A DNA stretch of 64,000 nucleotides from Pararge aegeria (Eukaryota; Arthropoda; Insecta; Lepidoptera; Nymphalidae): contig NC_053205.1 in the NCBI RefSeq assembly GCF_905163445.1, positions 2,976,001-3,040,000 on the forward strand, written 5' to 3'. Under the pieces are notes generated by a model that had not been told where the DNA came from, did not search any database, and saw only the letters and a list, made by a program, of their open reading frames with translations. The position numbers were made by a program, and so were the translations under genes. Below, piece by piece: positions 49,501 through 57,095 of this stretch; within the stretch, counting starts at the first letter, position 1; each line of letters starts with the position of its first letter.

Positions 49501-52500
49501 TAATGGACACAGCGCGGCATGATACTTAAATTCATAGCTACTGAAGGAGGCGCCACTGACGCATGTGTTAGGAAATAGGGAATTACAGCACTTTATCTAT
49601 AATAAACCCGATGATTATATTAAATGTATCAACAAATCATAGTTTGTATACTCATTGATAATGTATTGAAAATAGAATAATGGACTTTAGTAGACTGTCA
49701 AAGAAAAGTATAGGATCTATGGCGGGAGACGCGAGTTTGACAAGTTAGATTGGCGGCAAAGAAAAGTGAGGACGGATTTAAATTAATGAATTGAGAATAG
49801 AAGATTAAGTAAAGTATTGTGGATAGAACGTTACAAATTGGGAATAGATGATTTATAATGGAAACGACATACTTAACGAAATATTGTTGTGGCAAAACAA
49901 GAGTCGTATATACTGGTGATGGTGTTGAGATAAGTTGTTAAAAGTTGTTGGTACTTACTATGGTTGTACTTGATGTTGCATCAGATAAGTATATATCATC
50001 TTTTGGTTTATTTAGGTATCATATATGGAGCCCTAGCATAACTTTATACCGACAGTTTATGTAGCAGAGGTTGCTCTATATAAACAACTTGTTCCAAAAG
50101 TCCTGATGTTATAAGTGATAATAGTAGTTATGTTCGACCTGTCTTATATGTCTTGTATCAAAGGGCCTAGCGTTATTACATATGACAATGTTGTAATTGT
50201 GTTTATAAGTTGTTTTAATTGATTGAATAAAAGAGCAACGGTAGAGTTTCTTGCCAGTGGTCTTCTCTGCCGAAGACAGCATTCCGAACTGGTAGTAGAG
50301 TCATTTGAAGGTAACAAGTAATATGAATTATAGAGAAGCCTAATATACAGTATTAGAGTCAGTCTAGTTGTTTTATTTCACTCCTTGGGAAGTCAGGTTT
50401 ATAGAGTACAGACCCACAACACTGCTCTAAAGCAGGTTGGTGGGCTTTAATGATGTCTTTTATAAAATGAATACTTTAATATAAGAAACTAGGTATTTAG
50501 CTTCAATAACACTGTTAATTAATGAAAGATCTAAGTGCCATCCTGAACATTGTGGGTATTATAGTGAATAAGTGAATACCTTGGCCTTCCATTTTTTATA
50601 TTTTTTTAGCACGCGCACTCTGTACCCTCAATGTGATAGCCGAGAAGACGGATTTATTTTGTTGCACTCTGAGTGAACTCACAAATACGCGATTTGGATT
50701 TATATCATATACACTATAGTTATATATATTATTAAAATATACATAACATGCTGCATTGTCGTATTAGGATAACTTTTTCCTGTAATGACAAAAATGTAAG
50801 ATGGGAATAAATAAATAAAATAAAACTATATTTATAAATACCTGTCTTCATTGTACGCGATGTGATCATAGCTGTCGATTTCGTTGAAGCTGTCAATGGC
50901 ATCATAGCTGTCATTTAAGGTATATTCGAGCGGCGCGGCGTGGAAACCAACTGTAAAGAAATACGTAAAATAAATAAATAATCACCATCATCACATCAAC
51001 ATCCCCGGCCCACTACAGTGGTCTCCCTCCACAATGAGAACGGGTTAAGGCAAAATTTAAAAAAAAAAAACAAAAAAAAAAATTCAAAAATTCATATATA
51101 AAATCCAAATTATAAATAAAAAGTCCACCACAAAAATTCCAAAGTCAAAAATTTTATATTCATTTATTTCAAATAGGCCTAATATGAGCACTTTTGAAAC
51201 GTCAAGTCTGTCTGTTTGTAGTGACTCTACCACCGGTTCGGAAGGCAGATTCTACCGAGAAGGAGCCGGCAAGAAACTCAGTTGCTCTTTTTCAACATCA
51301 ACAATTTACGTTTTACATTTTTACATTAATTTTTCTATCTTGTGTTGTGTGTACCAAGCAACCTTGTCACTAAGAAATTCATTAATTGTATAGTAACCTC
51401 GCAGTAATAAATGTGTTTTAACATATTCTTTAAATTTATGCATTGATAGATCCAAAATTACCTTAGGAATCATATTATAAAAGCGTATACTCAATCCCAC
51501 AAATGACCCCTGTACCTTTCGCAGACGATATGCAGATGTCACTAATTTATGACTATTTCTTGTAAGTCGACTGTTTATATCCACTTTTTGTTTATAAAGA
51601 CTACTTACAAATACTATATTATTATAAATATATTGTGAAGCTAAAGTAAGTACTTATACCTATTTCTTTAGGTATATACTTACTGTAGCTTCACCACGCT
51701 GGTCCAGTGCGGATTGGTGGACTTCACACACCTTTGAGAACATTGGCGAACTCTCAGGTATGCAGGTTTCCTCACGATGTTTTCCTTCACCGAGGAAGCA
51801 AGTGATATTTTAATTGATAAAAACGCGAGGATTCGAACTATCCCCTGACCCACCCCCACCCCCCCACCACCACCAAAAGTTTTTTTGAAAATCCCTAAAT
51901 ATACTAGTTTATTTATTACTTTTGTAATAAATACATTTTTAATACATTTTCTGACGATTGCGACATTCTATAATATTCAATGACAAGGTTATATTGACAT
52001 GTGCTGATCTAACATTTCATTTTCTACTCTCTATTTAACAAATGAAAATATTTATAAAATGTGCCAGTGATATTAATGAATTTTAAATAGAAAATAAAGT
52101 GAATATTAAATGAAACGGCGAGTCCCAGGAACATTTTACTCTTCCATCAATAAATAATAACAAAAGTTTAAATGCAATCGCGCGCGAAGGTTCCGCGCAC
52201 ACACTTTTTTTTATATTAGAAAGGGTAGAGCTTGACTACTGTCTTTTGAATCGTGACCTTGAGCTACGGTCGCGTATCTAAATACATATAGCATCGGTTG
52301 TATAACTGTCTTTTGAATCGTGTTTGAGCTACGGTCGCGTATCTTAATATAGCATCGGTTGTATTTATATGCATTGATGACATATGTAGGCATATGACTG
52401 CATTGAAGTTTAGCACTTCACGTTATTTTTACGGGTACGTATTTTATCTCAGTATGTCAGCCTCTGAAGGGCGTTGCCGGTGTAATTGAAAGCATGTGAA

Positions 52501-54880
52501 GCTTAAAACTTACGCCCCGGTTTATGGAAACTGGCAATTCAAAATTAAAAAAAAAAAAAAAAAAATGTCAGGAGATTTTAGGACACAGTTAAAAAAAAAA
52601 CAAATTCAAAATTCGTTTATTTCATGTAGACCTACTTTATGAGCACTTTTGAAACGTCAAGTATGTCTGTTTGTAGTGACTCTACCATTATCCCTACTAA
52701 TATTATAAATGTGAATGTAAGTTGGTATCCTAAATAGGCGCATGTCGTTCGAAAACAAAAACAGAAGCGGACGAAGTCGCGGGCAACAGCTAGTAATTAA
52801 TAAAATATTGGGAGGAGACCCGTGCCCTGTAGTTGGCCTGTAATAGGATGATATAATGACGCTGATGACCAGTGGCGTGCACTTCATACATGCACAAAAG
52901 CACTGCATACCCAAATTATTTTATATAACTCGAATTGGAGGGGAATTTTTCCATTTTATGCCAAGCACCAGCTCTATGCATACCCTGGTCAAAAACCCTG
53001 TGCACGCCACTGCTGATGACGATGAATATGAATTTTAAGGATGTAACAGAACACTTGAAGGATATTTTATGAATTCCTAAGTCCATCCATATTCGCTTTT
53101 CCCACAAATAAAAAAAAATAAATAATAAAAATAAATATACTACGACAATACACACATCGCCATCTAGCCCACAAGTAAGCGTAGCTTGTGTTATAGGTAC
53201 TAAGATGACTGATGAATAATTTTATGAATAATATACATAAATACTTATAAAATACAGATAAATAACCCAGACACTGAAAAACATTCATATTCATCGCAAA
53301 AACATTTTCCAGTTGTGGGAATCGAACCCACGGCCTTGGACTGGCAGTAGGGTCGCTGCCCACTGCGCCAATCGGCCGTCAAATAAAGTAACATTATTTA
53401 TTCTTAAACGATTAAAAACCGCTGTACATCTCGCTAGCGATGCGGTGAATTCAATACACCATGTAAATATAACGTGAGATGCTATTAACTTGAATAGGGT
53501 TCATACGCCTTGCATGCTTACGTCATAAGTGTGTTAACACAAACCGATGCTATATTTATATACGCGACCGTAGCAAGGTTTTAGAAAAGATAGGGATTTC
53601 ATCGATGGACCTTTGTGTATGAGATTAATGAAATAGTTATTTCTAGATATCTTCATATTTACGACTAGCTGTGCCACAGCACAATAAGGTAGGTAGAACG
53701 TACGATTTGGCGGTCTTATCGCTAAATAGCGATCTCTTCCAGGCAACCAAAGGCATACAAGAAAATGCTATACGAAATTAGTAGGTGGTACAACAAACAT
53801 TAGTGAAATATTAGGATTTTAAACGTATGTGATGTGTGATCTGCAAGCAGAATCACTGTGTTCCGGTGTGAAGGGCGTGGTTACCAGTGTAATTACAAGA
53901 ACGTGAGACTTAGCACCGACGCCTCAGGTAGTTAGACTAAGGCGTTCGTAGAACTTATTCTTTACCTACCTTGCGGAATGTTGCTTTGTTTATATTATGG
54001 TTGTGTTCCAATTAACATCAGCAGGGCTAGCACGGGCGGGAGATAAAAATTATATCCCCCGATTAAATCCCCTGAGAAGGGGATATAATTAACGTTGCTA
54101 AATCATAATCCATAAAAACATTTCTAAATTTAAGAAAAAACGTGACTGCTATAATTTAAACATTAGAAGTAAGAATAAACTTACAGTGCAATATACTAGG
54201 TTACATAAAATTCATAATTCGTTAAAGGAATGTTAAAGGAAATTGCATACAATTCTACAATAAACTACCATTTGACATCTTGGAGATGTCTCTATAAACG
54301 TTCAAAGTTTGTATTAAACGTAAGCTTATAGAAAAGTCCTATTATAGTATAAAGGACTACGTAATCGATAAAAAAGCTTGGGTGTAAATTATTGCTCTAA
54401 CCAGGTTGCTCTTCTAATAATTCAAAATGACATTGTGAGATGGTGATAACAAAAAAAAACACCCGGCTAAGTTTGTTGTGGGCTTCTTCTTAGACCAGGA
54501 CGCGTTTGGAACCCTCGTAGCTTTAGTTTTAAGTTTACGAATGTGATTATCGTCATCATCTCACTACCGTGTAATTATTATGTACGCAACAAAAGTGCCA
54601 CCTATGGGCCTACTTGAATAAAGATATTTTTGACTTTAAATCACTCGAACATGGAATAGGGGTAATTTTTCCCCGTTTATTAATTACACATATATTATTT
54701 GGATGTTATTTCCACTTGTGCGCCAGTGCTCTGAGAGTCGATAAAGCTGTGGGAGAAGATAAATTTATATCTTTTCCCCGGGGACATCTGCGGCTAACAG
54801 TAAATAAAAAAAAATAAAAAAAATAACTCACCAATTAAACAGAGTATCGTCCAAACAGCGACTTCCATTTTGTATTTCAT
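31465..54880 (-). CDS. MSP-A: LDLa-less modular serine protease (modSP/HP14-like), complete, 10 exons, 467 aa
   Basis: Secreted S1-family protease of the modSP/HP14 type. Joined CDS (minus strand, in order): 54880-54832, 50950-50842, 46925-46717, 42481-42266, 40723-40562, 39333-39221, 37397-37221, 35745-35583, 32373-32290, 31586-31465. It totals 1,404 nt with no internal stop, and every junction is GT-AG with matching phase. Domains: signal peptide about 1-22; acidic linker to 52; sushi C58-C121; wonton-type domain C125-C192; protease from I207 (activation bond Leu206-Ile207). The triad is His251, Asp306 and Ser408 (GDSGAG). No LDLa repeat is present. Chymotrypsin positions Cys42, 58, 191 and 220 are all lost, as Gly236, Val252, Ser404 and no Cys in the C-terminal exon. 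The family acts at the top of hemolymph cascades (Toll, prophenoloxidase). Whether this divergent copy is catalytic is unknown. It lies head-to-tail upstream of MSP-B. Confidence 0.88.
31712..31955. mobile_element. MITE with GCTAGCA(T/C)GG termini, complete
   Basis: GGCTAGCATGGACAGGAGA at the left and TCTCCCGCCCGTGCTAGCC at the right are inverted. About 240 bp, reference copy of the family. It lies in intron 9 of MSP-A. Confidence 0.75.
31975..32300. repeat. Minisatellite made of copies of the MSP-A exon 9 splice junction
   Basis: The unit GTGTTTACCTTGAAGGTA recurs at about 31,993, 32,023, 32,101, 32,118 and 32,282. The last copy contains the true exon end and donor (CTTCAAG|GTAAACAC on the minus strand). 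32,150-32,270 is an unrelated interruption. Confidence 0.75.
32290..32373 (-). CDS. MSP-A exon 9: catalytic serine exon
   Basis: Acceptor TTACCAG, donor GTAAACAC, phase 1 both sides, 84 nt. Codes GTAPSRGDSGAGLAFPAETL: Ser408 with its oxyanion Gly and Asp194. Cys191 is Ser404, and position 189 is Ala, so a trypsin-like pocket is unlikely. The 3' end and donor are copied in a minisatellite in the next intron. Confidence 0.9.
32425..32827 (-). mobile_element. Helitron-like element (family 1), complete
   Basis: On the minus strand from TCCCTACTAATATTATAAAT to CGCGGGCAACAGCTAG; 403 bp, no coding capacity. Confidence 0.75.
32845..33190. mobile_element. Two LINE 3'-end fragments, opposite orientations
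   Basis: 32,845-32,960 (+) matches the tail after 45,275 (CCGGTTGCTTGGGCATTCAA). 32,970-33,190 (-) matches the 8,083 family. Confidence 0.65.
33300..34330 (-). mobile_element. LINE (jockey/CR1-like) 3' third, longest TE frame here
   Basis: A 210-codon open frame (34,164-33,532) codes TIFLGITLDAKLQWGPHINN, MSYGILLWGNAADIDSIFVL, QKRAVRAI, FYNKLPNEIFEMSLNKFKVY: the thumb and C-terminal region after the catalytic domain. The 3' UTR follows, ending ATGAATAAAGAAATTTTG. Upstream sequence to 34,330 is frameshifted. It lies in intron 8 of MSP-A. 34,331-35,010 is unassigned. Confidence 0.88.
35013..35165 (-). mobile_element. Helitron-like element (family 2)
   Basis: CTAGCTGACCCGTGCAACTT end. A 30-bp SINE head remnant follows at 35,166, and an AGTC-rich microsatellite at 35,218-35,260. 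Confidence 0.55.
35390..35560 (+). repeat. Dispersed repeat next to MSP-A exon 8
   Basis: GTGAGGAAACCTGCACGCCT, then CCAATCCGCACTGGACCAGC; about 20-25 bp from the exon 8 donor. Confidence 0.6.
35583..35745 (-). CDS. MSP-A exon 8: MAGWG strand and substrate-loop exon
   Basis: Acceptor CTCCAG, donor GTATTA, phase 0 in and 1 out, 163 nt. Codes MAGWGETSDLRGSEADILKI and ends KICAGFANG. The Cys168-Cys182 pair (C376, C394) is kept. Confidence 0.92.
35918..36535 (+). mobile_element. Two Helitron-like family 3 copies, the second split by a LINE fragment
   Basis: 35,918-36,235 ends GGGGACAGCCAG. From 36,236 a second copy is interrupted at CTCTTAGA by a plus-strand LINE C-terminal piece (36,319-36,484, GGGCAATGCTGCCAGCATC) and resumes at GACCGGAATAGG. 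Confidence 0.6.
36543..36960 (+). mobile_element. Two SINE fragments and a (TTTA)n tail
   Basis: Tail-only copy 36,543-36,632; B-box-containing copy from 36,639 (GGGTTCGATTCCCAC) to 36,840; then a TTTA/TTTC array to 36,900. Confidence 0.7.
37037..37150 (+). mobile_element. LINE 3'-end fragment
   Basis: TTAGACGGCTTATATTTATT ... AATAAATAAAGTTTAT; also at 28,235-28,310 and 44,780-44,830. Confidence 0.5.
37221..37397 (-). CDS. MSP-A exon 7: catalytic aspartate exon
   Basis: Acceptor TTTCAG, donor GTAGGA, phase 0 both sides, 177 nt as in MSP-B. Codes YQDDLAVLVLDTPLDY with Asp306 as the catalytic Asp, then VGPICINF with C326, which links to the light chain. Confidence 0.93.
37485..37676 (+). pseudogene. 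Histone H2A.Z/H2Av processed pseudogene, 5'-truncated
   Basis: From about 37,492 the plus strand reads AGNASKDLKVKRITPRHLQL and then AIRGDEELDSLIKATI, the C-terminal half of the H2A.Z-type variant. Frameshifts follow, but the tail VIPHIHKSLIGK and GGPGAPV with stop can be traced across frames to about 37,673. No introns, truncated 5' end: a retrocopy. It lies antisense in intron 6 of MSP-A. Confidence 0.85.
38168..38450. mobile_element. MITE with GAAGTTATACTTC ends
   Basis: TTGAAGTTATACTTCTTTTG at the left is inverted as CGCCAAAGAAGTATAACTTC at the right. About 270 bp. Confidence 0.75.
38667..39095 (+). mobile_element. Helitron-like element (family 1)
   Basis: TCCCTACTTATATTATAAAT to GATGTCGCGGGAAACAGCTA; ends 125 bp from MSP-A exon 6. 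Confidence 0.7.
39221..39333 (-). CDS. MSP-A exon 6: catalytic histidine exon
   Basis: Acceptor CTCGCAG, donor GTGAGT, phase 1 in and 0 out. Codes TAAHVLRLDMEWQYLAIAAG...: His251 is present, but the Cys58 that normally follows is Val252. The tract before the acceptor by chance reads as an ATG with a hydrophobic run and could be mistaken for a new signal peptide; phase and alignment make it this exon. The 120-bp minisatellite lies about 95 bp upstream. Confidence 0.88.
39428..40033. repeat. Minisatellite, about 120-bp unit, roughly five copies
   Basis: GGTCAATTAGAATTTACG starts at 39,511, 39,631, 39,751, 39,873 and 39,995, so spacing is 120-122 bp. The units differ at few positions. The first partial unit lacks about 40 bp. 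It lies in MSP-A intron 5. Confidence 0.92.
40562..40723 (-). CDS. MSP-A exon 5: activation site and N-terminal barrel of the protease domain
   Basis: Acceptor TTTCAG, donor GTAAGA, phase 1 in and out, 162 nt as in MSP-B. Codes ECGRLPAGGVPL, the activation bond Leu206-Ile207, and IVGGRELENGYVPW. C196 should pair with C326. The usual CGGSL is GSAIV (Cys42 replaced by Gly236). Confidence 0.93.
40920..41064. mobile_element. hAT-type MITE with 8-bp target duplication
   Basis: Ends CAGTGGCGTGCAC and GTGCACGCCACTG; flanked on both sides by TATATATG. About 145 bp. Confidence 0.88.
41382..41490. repeat. Four tandem 27-bp units
   Basis: CGGGTGTCATACATAAAAAA, AGATT repeated four times with almost no change; it lies in MSP-A intron 4. 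Confidence 0.9.
41563..41724 (-). mobile_element. SINE with internal deletion
   Basis: Minus-strand head (GAGTGGCGCAGTGGGCAG) joined to a shortened body. Confidence 0.65.
41826..42260 (+). mobile_element. Three SINE copies in a row, ending at the MSP-A exon 4 donor
   Basis: 41,826-42,019 starts at the B box; 42,023-42,132 and 42,133-42,258 are tail-only. The last (TTTA) tail stops about 5 nt from the exon. Confidence 0.75.
42266..42481 (-). CDS. MSP-A exon 4: wonton-type cysteine domain
   Basis: Acceptor TTTCAG, donor GTAAGT, phase 1 in and out, 216 nt. Six cysteines (C125 to C192) with motifs YCKLEPSESVEYRC, IQPRCRQP, NMNCENGKWNYIPRC. The match to MSP-B (VEYRC, IVQPNC, NMNC..G.WDYI) is clear. 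It ends at RCER, immediately before the protease exon, without the Asn-rich extension of MSP-B. Confidence 0.92.
42572..42890 (+). mobile_element. SINE tail fragment and dispersed repeat
   Basis: 42,572-42,692 is a SINE tail; 42,770-42,890 has GAGGAAATCTGCATGCCTGA of the 35,390 family. Confidence 0.6.
43050..44050 (+). mobile_element. Stack of SINE, Helitron-like and dispersed repeats
   Basis: 43,050-43,140 is a tRNA-like SINE (GTGGGTAGGAGCTCGACTTC). 43,334-43,616 is a Helitron-like end (AGTCGCGGGCAACAGCTAG). 43,640-43,845 is the 35,390 family. 43,870-44,050 is a SINE tail shared with 48,700 and 59,470 (CAGGTTAGCCCGCTGCC). Confidence 0.6.
44285..44850 (+). mobile_element. LINE 3' ends
   Basis: 44,285-44,505 (GAGTTTCTTGCCGGCTCTTC ... 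AAATAAATGAATTTTGA) and 44,720-44,850 (GGGTACCATGCCCATAAGTG). Confidence 0.6.
44900..45420 (+). mobile_element. Non-LTR retrotransposon C-terminal domain
   Basis: A 121-codon frame codes NRPDIVLVDRSTIVDITIPH, KAEKEKVSKYLDLAYEITAI, LETARIVRRFLTLEP and stop, a common lepidopteran retroelement C-terminus. The 3' UTR follows. 45,421-46,195 is unassigned apart from a weak Helitron-like end near 45,620. Confidence 0.8.
46196..46645 (+). mobile_element. LINE 3' region next to MSP-A exon 3
   Basis: Codes FTRLNKIANSFKGNCILFYN, KLPNEIFEMSLNKFKVY, then the 3' UTR; same family as 33,300-34,330 but opposite strand. Confidence 0.82.
46717..46925 (-). CDS. MSP-A exon 3: sushi/CCP domain
   Basis: Acceptor ATTCCAG, donor GTGAGT, phase 2 in and 1 out, 209 nt, exactly the length of the MSP-B sushi exon. 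It has the four sushi cysteines: C58 (CIVPEHPKNGRYW), TSCDVGYK, FVCYDGNW and FPTC121. A LINE 3' end lies about 75 bp downstream and a MITE about 50 bp upstream. Confidence 0.92.
46977..47500. mobile_element. MITE ('GGGGATATAAT' family) split by an insertion
   Basis: Ends GCACGGGCGGGAGATAAAAA and GTCTCCTGTCCATGCTAGCC. About 260 bp (47,126-47,385, AT-rich) is inserted inside. Confidence 0.65.
47555..48090. mobile_element. SINE (-) and LINE 3' end (+)
   Basis: SINE 47,555-47,796 with GTGGGTTCGATTCCCAA on the minus strand; LINE end 47,930-48,090 (TGGAACCCTCCTAGCTTTAG). Confidence 0.65.
48460..48818 (+). mobile_element. MITE and tRNA-like SINE
   Basis: 48,460-48,615 is a GGGGATATAAT-family MITE; 48,640-48,818 has GGGTGCGATTCCCG and the CTAGCCCGCTACCATCTTA tail. 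Confidence 0.55.
48821..49339 (-). mobile_element. Two SINEs in the same orientation
   Basis: 48,821-49,004 lacks its head; 49,075-49,339 is complete with a mutated B box (GGCTTCGTTTCCCAC). Confidence 0.75.
49556..50616 (+). mobile_element. 1.06-kb dispersed element, copy 1
   Basis: From ACGCATGTGTTAGGAAATAG to TATATTTTTTTAGCAC; collinear with 60,414-61,945. No coding capacity seen. Class unknown. Confidence 0.75.
50842..50950 (-). CDS. MSP-A exon 2: acidic N-terminal linker
   Basis: Acceptor TTTACAG, donor GTATTT, phase 1 in and 2 out. It finishes the signal peptide and codes a Tyr/Asp-rich stretch (APLEYTLNDSYDAIDSFNEI and on). It joins directly to the sushi exon, so no LDLa exon fits between. 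Compare the basic linker of MSP-B. Confidence 0.8.
51125..51600 (-). mobile_element. LINE 3' region
   Basis: Codes NSHKLVTSAYRLRKVQGSFV, LSIRFYNMIPKVILDLSMHK; 3' end AAATAAATGAATATAAAAT. Confidence 0.82.
51636..51694. repeat. Hairpin with about 27-bp arms
   Basis: GTGAAGCTAAAGTAAGTACT, TATACCTA is inverted after a 4-7-nt loop as TAGGTATATACTTACTGTAG, CTTCAC. Confidence 0.8.
51695..52210. repeat. Two dispersed repeats
   Basis: 51,695-51,850 (-) is the 35,390 family; 51,930-52,210 is the second copy of 15,285-15,640. Confidence 0.6.
52232..52363. repeat. Tandem duplication, about 65-bp unit
   Basis: CTGTCTTTTGAATCGTG ... GAGCTACGGTCGCGTATCT ... AGCATCGGTTGTAT occurs twice; 53,520-53,570 carries part of it inverted. 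Confidence 0.8.
52691..52793 (+). mobile_element. 103-bp miniature Helitron-like element
   Basis: TCCCTACTAATATTATAAAT to GAAGTCGCGGGCAACAGCTAG, with both ends of family 1 and almost no interior, flanked by A and T. A LINE 3' end (-) precedes it at 52,590-52,690. Confidence 0.8.
52871..53013. mobile_element. hAT-type MITE with 8-bp target duplication
   Basis: CAGTGGCGTGCAC ... GTGCACGCCACTG flanked on both sides by CTGATGAC; reverse orientation relative to the 40,920 copy. Confidence 0.88.
53127..53382 (-). mobile_element. tRNA-derived SINE, full length
   Basis: GATTGGCGCAGTGGGCAG and GGGTTCGATTCCCAC on the minus strand. 53,383-54,010 is unassigned. Confidence 0.8.
54010..54797. mobile_element. 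MITE split by a LINE 3' fragment, in MSP-A intron 1
   Basis: MITE halves 54,027-54,104 and 54,645-54,797 rejoin as GCTAAATCACT as in other copies. The LINE (+, 54,105-54,638, ending AAGATATTTTTGACTTT) is flanked by AAATCA on both sides. Confidence 0.75.
54832..54880 (-). CDS. MSP-A exon 1: start codon and signal peptide
   Basis: Codes MKYKMEVAVWTILCLI plus one base (phase 1), followed by donor GTGAGT. The hydrophobic core VAVWTILCLIVGFHA runs into exon 2, with likely cleavage after HA. The -3 base of the start is G. A second in-frame Met is at residue 5, and the first was chosen because it is the most upstream. The donor lies about 35 bp from a MITE end. Confidence 0.85.
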
Positions 54881-54916
54881 TACAGGTTAATAAAAACTCA
54901 AAGTTCAACACAATTA

Positions 54917-54943
54917 TTTATATATTGGTGTAATGTTTATATA
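54917..54943 (-). promoter_or_regulatory. Candidate TATA boxes upstream of MSP-A
   Basis: Two TATATAAA motifs on the minus strand, at 54,917-54,924 and 54,936-54,943, lie about 37 and 56 nt before the ATG. In such AT-rich DNA chance matches are common. Confidence 0.25.
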
Positions 54944-55040
54944 TCTCATTTATTGCACCACCTACCTTTTCTATATGGTTTTATTTTAGCGTCTTTGGTC
55001 GCCTGGAAGAGATCGCTATGCAGCGATTAGGCCACCAATT

Positions 55041-55763
55041 TAAATAAATATACTACGAGTTACGACAATACACACATCGCCATCTAGCCACAAAAGCGTA
55101 GCTAGTGTTATGGGTACTAAGATAACTGATGAAAATTTTTATGAATAACTAGCCCGCGGTTTCGTCTGCGTTTGATTTTGTTTTTTGATGTGGCGTTCAA
55201 TTCAGTTGTAGTTCTAATTAAAGTATTCCGTATCGCCTATATATAGCCTTAAATGAGGAGTTTGCTGCTGTCCGCTGAGGAGTTCTCTCCTCTATCTCCA
55301 ACCACAGTTTGGGCAAAATTAAACACATATTATATATAACCTCTATAGTATATCTAAACACATATTATAACTTCTATAGTACAAAAATAATTAGTTGAAT
55401 CGGTTATAATTTGTCGGAGTTATGGTGTAAAATCATCAAACACTTTCATCCCCTCTCCCAAAGGAACCGAGCTTAATGCTGGGATAAAAAGTATCCTATT
55501 TACTTCTAACACTTCCAAGAATATGTGTACAAAGTTTCATGAGGATCGGTTAAGTATTTTTTGCGTGAAAGCGTAACAAACAAACTAATCTTAGTATGGA
55601 TATGGATGTACCTACCTACATAAATACCTTATAAAATACAGATAAACTGAGACACTGAAAAACATTCAAGTTCGTCACACAAACATTTTCCAGTTATGGG
55701 AATCGAACCCACGGCCTTGGACTGATGGCAGGGTCGCTGCCGACTACGCAAATCGGCCGTCAA
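55041..55763 (-). mobile_element. SINE split by a Helitron-like element
   Basis: SINE tail 55,041-55,148 and head 55,604-55,763 flank a family 1 element (CTAG end at 55,149). 55,764-56,100 has only weak repeat traces. Confidence 0.75.
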
Positions 55764-56104
55764 AAATTGTACTCTATTGCTCTATGTATATATCTCATAT
55801 ACAAATACAACTGTTACTACTTATTTCTTTGGTATACAATAAAAGTATTATGAAAACTAAGATTAATTTATATAGCAAACTCCGCACCAAACAGAACTTC
55901 GGCAATGAAATGTACGAGTACCTTGCCGAAGCTACGACGGTTCGTAACGCGCACTGGTCTAAGAGCCCACAACAAACTTAGCAAGTTTTTTTTTGCTATC
56001 ACCATCTCACAGTCGAGTTAATGTTCAGTGTCTGGGTGTTTATTTGTATATTATAAGTATTTATGCACCTATATTATTCATAAAAATATTCTAGTAAACT
56101 GTGG

Positions 56105-56345
56105 GGTGATATGTTGGAACGTGTACACGAAGGCCACCTCGGTATGGACCGAGTAATGTGGGCCGATGTAAGCGGCGCGGCGCGCATGACGTCATGTTTT
56201 GGAATAGTACGAGTGTTTCTCGCGACGAGGCGACGACCGCCACGCCAGCGATAGATACCTAGTCAGCCGCGGAAAAAGGTTCGCTCGGATATATAGCTGT
56301 TTTGTCAACAATACATTTATATACACCTGTTTTATTATTTTATTA
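56105..56345 (+). mobile_element. GC-rich LTR-like segment
   Basis: Starts TGTGGGGTGATATG, has a GC-rich middle with ATGACGTCAT and a TATATAG box, then an AATACA-type end. It lacks a clear CA end or target duplication, so a solo LTR is only a guess. Confidence 0.35.
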
Positions 56346-56940
56346 TGGGGTAATGCTGCTGATATTAGCACTATTTTCGTGCTGCAGAAGAGGGCTGTTC
56401 GTTCGATCTACAAAATGGGTCCGTGAGAGTCATTGAGAGGCAAATTTAAAGATTTTAAAATAATCACAGTGGAAGTGTCATATGGAATTTTACTTTGGGA
56501 TAATGCTGCTGATATTAGCACTATTTTCGTGCTGCAGAAGAGGGCTGTTCGTTCGATCTACAAAATGGATCCGAGAGAGTCATTGCAAGATAAATATCAA
56601 GATTTTAAAATAATAACAGTCAGTACACATTTGAGTTGTACATTTTAGGATTTATTGTATGTTCATATAAACATTTCTAAATATAAGGGAAAAATGTGAC
56701 TGCATTAAAACATTAGAAGTAAGAATAAACTTACAGTGCAATGTACTAGGTTACATAAAATTCATAATTCGTTTAAAGTTAATTGCATACGATTCCACAA
56801 TAAACTACCCGTTGACATCTTGGAGATGTCTCTTAAAACGTTCAAAGTTTGTATTAAACTCAAGCTTGTATAAAAGTCCTATTATAGTATAAAGGACTAC
56901 GTAATCGATAAAAAAGCTTAGGTGTGTTAGTTTTTATATT
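56345..56940 (+). mobile_element. LINE 3' region with internal duplication
   Basis: GNAADISTIFVLQKRAVRSI occurs twice, at 56,345-56,410 and 56,500-56,565; C-terminal traces and the AAAAAAGCTTAGGTGT end follow. Confidence 0.75.
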
Positions 56941-57095
56941 TTTGTACTATAGAGGTGTGATATGTGTTTAATTTTGCCCAAACAAGGCTTAGCGATACTG
57001 AATACTTTAATTTTTTTTAGAACTGCAACTAAATTTAATCCCACATGGAAAAACAAAATCAATCGCAGACGAAGTTGCGGGCACCAGCTAGTAGT
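56920..57095 (+). mobile_element. Helitron-like family 1 fragment
   Basis: Ends GACGAAGTTGCGGGCACCAG, CTAG. Confidence 0.6.

Noticed and set aside
31465..54880. MSP-A as a pseudogene
   Set aside because: All ten exons are open, all junctions are GT-AG in phase, and the triad is intact. The odd cysteine losses are paired rather than random.
56105..56345. Intact LTR
   Set aside because: It has a TG start and promoter-like middle, but I found no matching CA end, partner LTR or target duplication; it is kept only as a low-confidence feature.
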